Shown here: positions 1 through 5,491 of the stretch, piece by piece
Position numbering within the stretch: position 1 is the first letter of the stretch
How the letters are laid out: each line of letters begins with the position of its first letter
NCBI GenBank assembly: GCA_001871755.1
Contig: MNXL01000106.1
Span: forward strand, 1 to 10,364
Direction of reading: 5' to 3'
Source: Anaerolineae bacterium CG2_30_64_16
Lineage (GTDB): Bacteria; Chloroflexota; Anaerolineae; CG2-30-64-16
Length of the DNA: 10,364 bases
Notes under the pieces: model-generated
Databases searched by the model: none
Told to the model about the DNA's origin: nothing
Seen by the model: the letters and a program-made list of their open reading frames with translations, nothing else
Program-made: the position numbers and the translations under genes

Positions 1-44
1 AAGGTGCAGCGTTAGACAGGCACTCGAGCTATCTGCGATGGGCT
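1..44. other. Non-coding edge of window
   Basis: No reading frame with a ribosome binding site and no recognisable RNA is visible here. It is the left flank of the inverted-repeat element starting at 45. Confidence 0.4.
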
Positions 45-187
45 CAATGTCATTAAGTTAAGACCTGACAGGTTTCCCGAAGTAGCGTTTCAAGCCGGAT
101 TCGGTCTCATCAGATGTGGATGTATGCTGAAAAGTGACCCCGACAACCTGTCAGGTCTGGGCTAGTTCCTTTATCTTAATGACATTG
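45..187. mobile_element. MITE-like element with nested terminal inverted repeats
   Basis: Two sets of perfect inverted repeats nest around a 70-bp non-coding core. The outer pair is CAATGTCATTAAG (45-57) against CTTAATGACATTG (175-187), 13 bp. The inner pair is AGACCTGACAGGTT (61-74) against AACCTGTCAGGTCT (145-158), 14 bp. Each inner arm is itself near-palindromic (ACCTG-A-CAGGT). The left spacer between arms is 3 bp and the right one 16 bp, so the element is asymmetric. There is no transposase and no obvious target-site duplication. It may be a non-autonomous MITE, the fused ends of a deleted insertion sequence, or a long structured hairpin beyond the importer operon. The family cannot be assigned from this window. 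Confidence 0.6.
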
Positions 188-250
188 TACTGCATATTAC
201 GAACCAGGTGAGCTGTTTTTGGTCACGATCCGGCCGGTCGATCATGCAGC
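188..250. other. Non-coding spacer between MITE-like element and heptamer tract
   Basis: No gene is visible. The stretch contains the short palindrome CCGGCCGG near 232-239, but no credible intrinsic terminator for the importer operon. Confidence 0.35.
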
Positions 251-299
251 ACGCAATACGCAGTATGCAGGCAAAACGCCGCACGCCGCACGCAATCCG
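251..299. repeat. Degenerate heptamer tandem repeat
   Basis: Seven consecutive 7-bp units can be laid out: ACGCAAT, ACGCAGT, ATGCAGG, CAAAACG, CCGCACG, CCGCACG, CAATCCG. Only two neighbouring units are identical; the rest drift by 1-4 bases. The tract ends 11 bp beyond the stop codon of the MalG-type permease. Just next to it, AAGCGC-C-GCGCTT (300-312) is a 13-bp palindrome that overlaps that stop codon. Confidence 0.5.
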
Positions 300-310
300 A
301 AGCGCCGCGC

Positions 311-1498
311 TTACCCCTTCACCGACCCCGCCAACAGCCCGCGCACGAAGAAGCGTTGCAGGCTGAAGAACACGATCATCGGCAGCAGCATCGAGATGAA
401 CGCGGCCGCGGTGAGCAGATGCCAGCCGGCCCCCAGTGACGTTACCATGTTGCTGATCTGATAGGTCAGGACCGGGTTCTTGCCGCCCAGGAACACCAAT
501 GCGACCAGCAGGTCGTTCCAAACCCACAGGAATTGGAAGATGCCCAACGAGGCGATGGCCGGTACCGAGAGCGGCAGCGCCAACCGGTGGAATGCCGTCC
601 AGTGCGACGCGCCGTCCAGGTAGGCCGATTCGAACAGATCGCGCGGCAGCGAGCCCAGGAAGTTGCGCATCAAGTAGATCGCGTAAGGCAGCCCGAAGCC
701 GGTGTGGAACAGCCAGACGCCCAGAAAGGTACCGTTCAAGCCCACCTGTGCGTAGATCCGAGAGATCGGCACCAATGTCATCTGCAACGGTACGACCTGC
801 AAGCCCACCAGCACGGCAAACAGCGCCATCCGGCCGCGAAAATGCAGCCAGGAAAACGCGTACGCGGCGAAGGCGGCGAACAGAATCGGCAACACGGTCG
901 CGGGTAGCGCCACCGCCAGGGTGTTGAGGAAAGCCCGGCCCATGCCGCGCGGGTTCAGCAGATCGCGGATGTTGCATTTTAGATCCAACGACTGGGCGCC
1001 CGCGGCGCAGTCCTTGGCGTAGGTGGTGGTGCCGCGGTAGCCCACCAGGGCATCCACGTAGTTGCTGGCCGTGAACCGCGGCGGATTCTCGATGTTCGAG
1101 ATGCGCCGCAGATAGTTGGCGATGTCGGCCGCTTGCTGCGCCTCCGGCGCCGGCAGATCCTCCATGTGCGGCTTGCCGTCGATCTCTTTGCGCAGCATGG
1201 CCATCAACTGCAGCGAGCGTGGATACTTGCCTATCAGTTCCGGGTCAGTCAGATCAGCAGTCGCGATCAGCTTGCCGTCATCCCCGTGGCAAGCAGCGCA
1301 CGAAGCAGTGTAGTCGGCCATTCCTTTGGGTGCGGATAGCACGGTCCACCAGCCAGTATCGTTGATATCCTGAAAAGGTCGGAGGGAGGTGACCAGCAGA
1401 CCGAAGGCCGGTAGTAGCCAGAGCAAACACACCGCGATGACGACGACGTGGGTTGGCAGGCCTGCCAGGAAACGATTGATCTTGTTCACTGTGTTCAT
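311..1498 (-). CDS. MalG-type carbohydrate ABC transporter permease with an inserted cytochrome c domain
   Basis: This 395-residue protein is the second membrane subunit of a type I sugar importer. Family members are usually near 270-300 residues. TM1 spans about residues 17-37. The remaining helices lie after about 190, and the EAA loop that contacts the ATPase is at about 290-313 (E290, G296, LP at 309-310). The extra length sits in the first extracytoplasmic loop. Residues 58-134 form a cytochrome c domain with C67-A-A-C70-H71 and a distal Met at M112, ending in IANYLRRI. The normal permease loop resumes at RFTASNYVDAL (141-151). Two further Cys (C164, C175) could form a disulfide. The start overlaps the upstream stop as ATGA and has AGGAGG 7 bases before it. 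An in-frame extension up to 2158 is a shadow of the MalF-type gene. Family assignment is firm; the role of the haem domain is unknown. Confidence 0.92.
   Translation of the reverse strand: MNTVNKINRFLAGLPTHVVVIAVCLLWLLPAFGLLVTSLRPFQDINDTGWWTVLSAPKGMADYTASCAACHGDDGKLIATADLTDPELIGKYPRSLQLMAMLRKEIDGKPHMEDLPAPEAQQAADIANYLRRISNIENPPRFTASNYVDALVGYRGTTTYAKDCAAGAQSLDLKCNIRDLLNPRGMGRAFLNTLAVALPATVLPILFAAFAAYAFSWLHFRGRMALFAVLVGLQVVPLQMTLVPISRIYAQVGLNGTFLGVWLFHTGFGLPYAIYLMRNFLGSLPRDLFESAYLDGASHWTAFHRLALPLSVPAIASLGIFQFLWVWNDLLVALVFLGGKNPVLTYQISNMVTSLGAGWHLLTAAAFISMLLPMIVFFSLQRFFVRGLLAGSVKG
1097..1327 (-). other. Cytochrome c domain (CXXCH haem site) inside the permease
   Basis: This part of the permease gene encodes about 77 residues with the hallmarks of a small class I cytochrome c. 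An N-terminal helix leads into SCAACHGDDG (CXXCH codons at 1286-1300). It is followed by LTDPELIG, then GKPHMEDLP with the likely axial Met, then a C-terminal helix ending in IANYLRRI. The insert lies between TM1 and TM2, on the outer face of the membrane by the usual MalG topology. That is where c-type haem is attached, so the placement makes sense. The reading frame is intact on both sides. Confidence 0.85.
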
Positions 1499-2427
1499 CG
1501 AATCGCCTCCTGCTCCTGGAAACGCCGGATGTTGTAGATCATCGCGGGGATGATCACGAGGATCAGCACGACCGCGATCGCGGTGGCCCGCCCACTCTGA
1601 AAGCTGTTGTACATCTCCACGTACATGCGGTTGGCGATGACCTCCGTGCCGTAGTTGCCACCGGTCATGACGTACACGATATCGAAGATCTTCAGTACGT
1701 TGATGACCATGGTGGTGATCACGACGGCGATCGTGGGCATGATGACCGGCACGATGATGCGCCAGAAGACATGCCACTCGGTCGCACCATCCACCCGGGC
1801 GGCTTCCACGATCTCGGTGGGCACGCCCCGCAGCGCCGCGGCCAGGATGGTCATGGAAAAACCGGTCCACATCCAGATGCCCACCAAGATCAGCGCCAGG
1901 TTGTTGATGCCCGGCTGAGTCAGCCAGGAGACCGCCGACACCCCCACTGTCTTTAGTATGGCGTTCAGCAGGCCAATCTGGATCTTGCCGGAACCGTAAT
2001 CGTACATGAACTTCCAGATTACGCCGGCGCCAACGAACGAGATCGCCATCGGCAGAAAGATGATCGCTTTGGCGAACCTTTCGTAACGGACGCGGTCGGC
2101 CAGCACGGCGATGAGCAACCCCATGGCGACCGTGCCGCTGACCATCAACAGGATCCACAACAGGTTGTTGCGGAACGCCGTCAACATGATCGGGGATGTC
2201 AGCGCATAGCGGTAATTCTCAAAGATGCCCCAACACGGTTCGCCAGCGATGCACGCCGCCGTGGCTGGCAACGTCGAGTCAGCGTTGCGAAAGCTCAGCA
2301 GGACCGTGCTGACCATCGGATAGACAATGAAGAAGCTCATGACGATGAGGGCCGGCGCCACGTACAGCCAGGGCGCCACGCGGCCCTGCTTCATGATTTT
2401 CGGGACCTTGTCATCCCTGGAGCTCAT
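1495..2427 (-). CDS. MalF-type carbohydrate ABC transporter permease
   Basis: A 310-residue inner-membrane subunit of the importer, expected to pair with the MalG-type permease to form the translocation path. TM1 is at about residues 20-47 (APWLYVAPALIVMSFF). The EAA loop is canonical: EAARVDGATEWHVFW followed by IIVPVIMP, which docks onto the ATPase. The first outer loop holds two Cys (C59 and C65 in CIAGEPC), possibly a disulfide; the partner permease also has a Cys pair in its loop. I chose the ATG at 2427 because AAGGAGG lies 7 bases upstream. The ATG at 2454 would place this ribosome site inside the gene. The stop overlaps the next gene's start. The substrate cannot be read from the sequence beyond a sugar or oligosaccharide. 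Confidence 0.93.
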   Translation of the reverse strand: MSSRDDKVPKIMKQGRVAPWLYVAPALIVMSFFIVYPMVSTVLLSFRNADSTLPATAACIAGEPCWGIFENYRYALTSPIMLTAFRNNLLWILLMVSGTVAMGLLIAVLADRVRYERFAKAIIFLPMAISFVGAGVIWKFMYDYGSGKIQIGLLNAILKTVGVSAVSWLTQPGINNLALILVGIWMWTGFSMTILAAALRGVPTEIVEAARVDGATEWHVFWRIIVPVIMPTIAVVITTMVINVLKIFDIVYVMTGGNYGTEVIANRMYVEMYNSFQSGRATAIAVVLILVIIPAMIYNIRRFQEQEAIR

Positions 2428-2470
2428 AGAGCGGCCTCCTTGTGAGTGGGACATGTCCGGCGCACATCGG

Positions 2471-2509
2471 TGCAGAAACCCGATCTCGGTGAGAAACCGG
2501 GTTCCTGCA
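2471..2509 (-). promoter_or_regulatory. Intercistronic hairpin between binding-protein and permease genes
   Basis: TGCAGAAACCCG (2471-2482) and CGGGTTCCTGCA (2498-2509) are 12-nt arms with one mismatch. The loop can add an inner stem, TCTC-GGT-GAGA (2484-2494). No T run follows, so it is not a clean terminator. In E. coli malEFG a hairpin at the same place protects the binding-protein mRNA and lowers permease expression. The same role is a reasonable inference here. It could instead be a dispersed REP-like repeat. Confidence 0.55.
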
Positions 2510-2525
2510 CAGCTATCACAAACTG

Positions 2526-3890
2526 CTACTGGGTGGCTTCGGCCTGGACCTTGGCGGCGGCAGCGAGGGCGGCATCGAGGTCAGCGCCGTTGACGAAGTC
2601 GACGATGGCGGTCCATTCGGCCTTGCCGAAGCCGCCGGGGATGGTGTCGCCGATGTCGGGGGTGAAGCCCTGGGCGGAGGCCAGGATCTGGCCCTTCTTG
2701 ATCAGGGCGGCGTCGGTGTAGGCGGCGGTGGCCTTCGAATTGGGCGAGAGGTCGAAGCCGGCCTTAGCCCACTCGGCTGCGCCAGCGTCGCTGCTCAGAT
2801 AGGCAACCAGCGCCTTGACCGCGGGTTTGTCCGAGAACATCATCATCCAATCGGAGCCGCCCTGCACGCCCTGGGCGCCGGGCACGCCGAAGAAGTCGTA
2901 GTCCGAGCCGTACTTCAGGGTGGGGAACTTCTCTTTGACGGCGCCGCCGGCGAAACCGGACTGCTTGACCAGCATGGCCTCAGCCGGATCGGCGAAGACC
3001 TTGTAGATGGCGTCGAGGAAACCCGTGCTGAGGGTGCCCTTAGCCCCCCCGACAGTGTACTGGGGATCTTTGGCCCACTTGCCGTAGGTCTCGTAGGCTT
3101 GCTTGACGCCGGCATCATTGTAGGGCGCCTTGCCGGTGATCAGGTCGTCGACGTACTGCGGGCCCTTTTGGACCAGCATGATGTCCTGGATGAAGTCGGA
3201 GCCGGTCCAGCCGGTGGCGTCACCCGATTCCATACCCAGGGACCAGGGGACGTGGCCGTCAGCGACCATCTTTTCGACCAGCGCATCCAGCTCGGCCCAG
3301 GTGGTGGGCACTTTGTAGCCGTAGGCGTCGAAGGCCACCGGGCTGTACCAGATGATGGTCTTGATGTCGGCCTTGACCGGCAGCCCCAGCCACTGGCCAC
3401 CGACCGTGCCGATGGCCTGCCAGTAGCCGGCGTAGTTGGCGCCGTGGACGCCCAGCGTGTCCAGCGGTTTGAGCAGGTCCTTGTACTGGTTCAACTGGGT
3501 GACGTTCCAGAAGGCGATGTCGGGCGGGGTGCCGGCCTTGACGCGGGTGTCGAGCAGCGCCTGGTCACGGGTGGATTCCGGGGCCAGGACGATGCCGCAG
3601 GCATCCACCAGCGGCTTCAGGATCTTGTTGAGGTTCTCTTCCTCGGCGCCCGACCATTGATAGAGCATCGAGATCTGGTCCCCGGCCTTGGCGCCCATGC
3701 AGTCGATCCCCGCGGCCGGCGCCTTAGTGGGCTGTACGGCCGGTGGCTGCGTGGGTTGGGTGACAGGAGCGGTAGTGGGCGCCGGGACGGGGGTCGGGAC
3801 CGGCGTGGGCTTGGCGCCGCAGGCGGTCACCACCATGCTAATCACCAACAACATGACCAGCAAAACAGGGAACTTCCGATGGTTTAACAT
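2526..3890 (-). CDS. Sugar-binding lipoprotein of ABC importer (extracellular solute-binding family 1)
   Basis: A 454-residue solute-binding protein that captures a carbohydrate outside the cell and delivers it to the two permeases. A lipoprotein signal peptide ends at the lipobox VTAC with C24. A flexible linker rich in Thr, Pro and Val (about 25-60) follows, then a mature family-1 fold with aromatic residues typical of sugar sites (WNV, WYSP, SDWMMMF). C64 and C98 may form a disulfide. The family is clear from the pattern TPPDIAFWN, LPVKADIKTIIWYSP and VPTTWAELDAL. The start at 3890 has AAGGAG 10 bases upstream and gives an immediate signal sequence. It is first in the order lipoprotein-MalF-MalG and lies 287 bp downstream of the regulator. 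No ATPase gene follows. Confidence 0.93.
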   Translation of the reverse strand: MLNHRKFPVLLVMLLVISMVVTACGAKPTPVPTPVPAPTTAPVTQPTQPPAVQPTKAPAAGIDCMGAKAGDQISMLYQWSGAEEENLNKILKPLVDACGIVLAPESTRDQALLDTRVKAGTPPDIAFWNVTQLNQYKDLLKPLDTLGVHGANYAGYWQAIGTVGGQWLGLPVKADIKTIIWYSPVAFDAYGYKVPTTWAELDALVEKMVADGHVPWSLGMESGDATGWTGSDFIQDIMLVQKGPQYVDDLITGKAPYNDAGVKQAYETYGKWAKDPQYTVGGAKGTLSTGFLDAIYKVFADPAEAMLVKQSGFAGGAVKEKFPTLKYGSDYDFFGVPGAQGVQGGSDWMMMFSDKPAVKALVAYLSSDAGAAEWAKAGFDLSPNSKATAAYTDAALIKKGQILASAQGFTPDIGDTIPGGFGKAEWTAIVDFVNGADLDAALAAAAKVQAEATQ

Positions 3891-4177
3891 GGTATTTTCT
3901 CTCCTTCAAGTGTATGCGTAGGCACAATATACATCGACCGTCATGCTACTTTGCCCGCTTGACCTCACCTCCTTGCGTAGACACAGATGATTTTCCTGAA
4001 TTCCACTGATTCATCAGGGATTACTACAGTAGTTGGGCGTAAGTCCTTTGGCAGTTGCAGAACACGCCGCCCAACTGTTTAAAGTACTTTGCGCATATCC
4101 TTCAACTGTACAAGGATTTCCGCCGCAAAGTACTACGGCTTTGCGCCGTACCGACAGAACACGCGCTTTTCTGGTGG
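3891..4177 (-). promoter_or_regulatory. Structured intergenic region upstream of the importer operon
   Basis: No gene is supported here, but the region is dense in inverted repeats. ACTAC-A-GTAGT (4023-4033) is an 11-bp palindrome. AGTTGGGCG (4031-4039) pairs with CGCCCAACT (4068-4076). AGTACTTTGCG (4083-4093) pairs with CGCAAAGTACT (4124-4134). TACGGC (4134-4139) pairs with GCCGTA (4145-4150). The importer promoter and a regulator operator should lie here, but I see no convincing -35/-10 pair. The palindrome at 4023 does not match the operator at the regulator's own promoter. The repeats may end the regulator transcript, form a leader RNA, or bind protein. Confidence 0.5.
3963..3974 (-). promoter_or_regulatory. 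Orphan Shine-Dalgarno sequence in the lipoprotein leader
   Basis: AAGGAGGTGAGG on the minus strand matches the anti-Shine-Dalgarno end of 16S rRNA almost perfectly, yet no start codon lies at normal spacing. The nearest ATG (3944) is about 20 bases away. It opens a 12-codon frame (MTVDVYCAYAYT) whose stop at 3906-3908 abuts the lipoprotein's own ribosome site. It could be a standby ribosome site or part of a leader peptide, or chance. Confidence 0.3.
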
Positions 4178-5257
4178 TTACCTGGTATCTTGTGACGCCG
4201 CCATGTCTGGCTGGCTCTGCAAAGTCCCTGGCTTGCCGGTGGATTCACGGATCACCAGTCTGGTGTCCAATGACACGAGACGATTTGTGATCGCTTCCCC
4301 AGCGATCAACTTCAGCAGGATTTCGGCTGCGGTCTGGCCCAGTTCACGGGCCGGCAGGTGGAGAGATGTCAATGGAGGGGTAACCTGATCGGCCAGGGGT
4401 ACGTCGTCGAAACCGATCACCGCCATCTCGTCCGGGACGTGTACGCCAGCGTCCCGCAAGGCCGCCAACGCGCCGAACGCGACCACGTCACTGGCCACAA
4501 AAACCGCAGTGGGCCGCTCGGGCAGCTCCAACAAGGACTGCATCGCCGCATAACCGCTCGCTCGGCTGAAGTTGCCATAGCGCACCAAGGATTCGTCATG
4601 GGGCACACCGGCCGTCGTGAGCGCAGCGACATATCCTCGCAGGCGGTCGCGGCTGGCGGTGTAAACCAATGGCCCGTTGCTGATGAATGCAATGCGGCGG
4701 TGCCCCAAAGCCAGCAAATGTTCCACGGCCGCGCGGGCACCGCGCACGTTATCTACATCCACCTGGCATAAATCACTATTGGGTAACCGGCCCAAGAGCA
4801 CGACCGGAAACCTTTCGGCATGGATGCGGGGTAACTGGGTATCATCTGCGCGCGGGCCGGAAACCATCAGGCCGTCGATATGGCGGGAACGTACCAGACC
4901 AATGTAGGCATCCGGCGCGGTCACGTCCTCGACAGCCTCCACGAGGATGTGGTAGCCTTTTGGACGAATGACTTGATGGATTCCGGATAGGACCTCCATC
5001 AAGAATACGTCGGCGAAAAGCCGGTCGGCACTTTGGCATAGAAGAACACCGATATTGTTGGTGTGTTGGCTGGCCAGGCTGCGAGCTGCCGCGTTGGGGT
5101 AATAACCGAGCTGCTGGGCTGCCATGAGCACGCGCTGCCGGGTTTCTTCAGGGATTTGTGCGTTGGGGGCGTTGTTCAACACGAAGGAGACGGTTGTGCG
5201 CGACACACCGGCCAATTTGGCCACGTCTGAACTGGTTACCTGTTTCTGTCCGGTCAT
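4178..5257 (-). CDS. LacI-family transcriptional regulator
   Basis: A 359-residue repressor, the standard length for the family. The helix-turn-helix is at about residues 6-28 (VTSSDVAKLAGVS then RTTVSFVLNN). The hinge helix follows (PNAAARSLAS, about 55-64). A periplasmic-binding-protein-like sugar sensor fills the rest, with the family signatures NNIGVLL, HIDGLMVSG, LGHRRIAFI, PTAVFVASD and MAVIGFDD. An in-frame GTG at 5311 is rejected as start because it lies at the transcription start and would place the operator inside the gene. The ATG at 5257 has GAGG 6 bases upstream. It stands directly upstream of the sugar importer on the same strand, so control of that operon by the imported sugar or a derivative is likely. 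Its own promoter carries a palindrome that suggests autoregulation. Confidence 0.95.
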   Translation of the reverse strand: MTGQKQVTSSDVAKLAGVSRTTVSFVLNNAPNAQIPEETRQRVLMAAQQLGYYPNAAARSLASQHTNNIGVLLCQSADRLFADVFLMEVLSGIHQVIRPKGYHILVEAVEDVTAPDAYIGLVRSRHIDGLMVSGPRADDTQLPRIHAERFPVVLLGRLPNSDLCQVDVDNVRGARAAVEHLLALGHRRIAFISNGPLVYTASRDRLRGYVAALTTAGVPHDESLVRYGNFSRASGYAAMQSLLELPERPTAVFVASDVVAFGALAALRDAGVHVPDEMAVIGFDDVPLADQVTPPLTSLHLPARELGQTAAEILLKLIAGEAITNRLVSLDTRLVIRESTGKPGTLQSQPDMAASQDTR

Positions 5258-5290
5258 GCTTCGCCTCGTCGCGCCCACCTTTAGATAAAG

Positions 5291-5305
5291 CGAGTTAGTA
5301 ACTCG
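5291..5305. promoter_or_regulatory. Putative LacI-type operator
   Basis: CGAGTTA-G-TAACTCG is a perfect 7-bp inverted repeat around one central base. It lies just downstream of the predicted transcription start and about 34 bp before the regulator's ATG. Size, symmetry and place fit a LacI-family operator used for autorepression. No second copy is evident upstream of the importer genes. Confidence 0.7.
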
Positions 5306-5315
5306 TGTCACTCAT

Positions 5316-5344
5316 ACTATATGCCTTTTTTGCCGTCGTGTCAA
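5316..5344 (-). promoter_or_regulatory. Sigma-70 promoter of the LacI-type regulator
   Basis: The minus strand reads TTGACA (5339-5344), 17 bp, TATAGT (5316-5321). The -35 is a perfect consensus match and the -10 has one mismatch. Transcription should start near 5308-5309. Confidence 0.85.
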
Positions 5345-5420
5345 GAGGGAATTGAGAAGAAACGCGCAATTTTAAGGTCGCGGGAATATGCAAATCGCTC
5401 GTCTCACGGCTCTTAAAACA

Positions 5421-5454
5421 AGACTTCCGAAGCCTATGGTGACTTCGGAAGTCT
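5421..5454 (-). terminator. Intrinsic terminator of proS
   Basis: AGACTTCCGAAG (5421-5432) and CTTCGGAAGTCT (5443-5454) form a perfect 12-bp stem with a 10-base loop. On the minus strand it is followed by TGTTTT. It begins 37 bp past the proS stop codon and separates proS from the regulator promoter. Confidence 0.8.
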
Positions 5455-5491
5455 ATCCGATGTTCGGGGTATCCTCACCCTCCCCCTGGCA

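Noticed and set aside
1097..1327. Assembly chimera as an explanation for the cytochrome insert
   Set aside because: The frame is intact on both sides, codon use and GC content look the same, the insert sits at the exact loop where it is topologically allowed, and permease sequence resumes normally. It cannot be fully excluded without reads.
311..2158. A 615-residue minus-strand frame that would give the MalG-type permease a long N-terminal extension
   Set aside because: The extra part overlaps the MalF-type gene in another frame and is Arg/His/Gly-rich nonsense. The ATG at 1498, with the ATGA overlap and AGGAGG, is the real start.
3099..3887. A 262-residue plus-strand frame opposite the binding lipoprotein
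   Set aside because: Antisense shadow. The lipoprotein frame has a signal peptide, a lipobox and family motifs.
311..3890. ATPase gene of the importer
   Set aside because: No Walker A, Walker B or LSGGQ motif occurs in any frame linked to the operon. The ATPase is presumably encoded elsewhere.
4023..4033. Second LacI-type operator upstream of the importer
   Set aside because: ACTAC-A-GTAGT is palindromic and well placed, but it does not share the half-site of the palindrome at 5291-5305, so assignment to this regulator is not justified.
5258..5311. N-terminal extension of the LacI-type regulator from a GTG at 5311
   Set aside because: The GTG lies at or before the predicted transcription start, and the extension would cover the operator.
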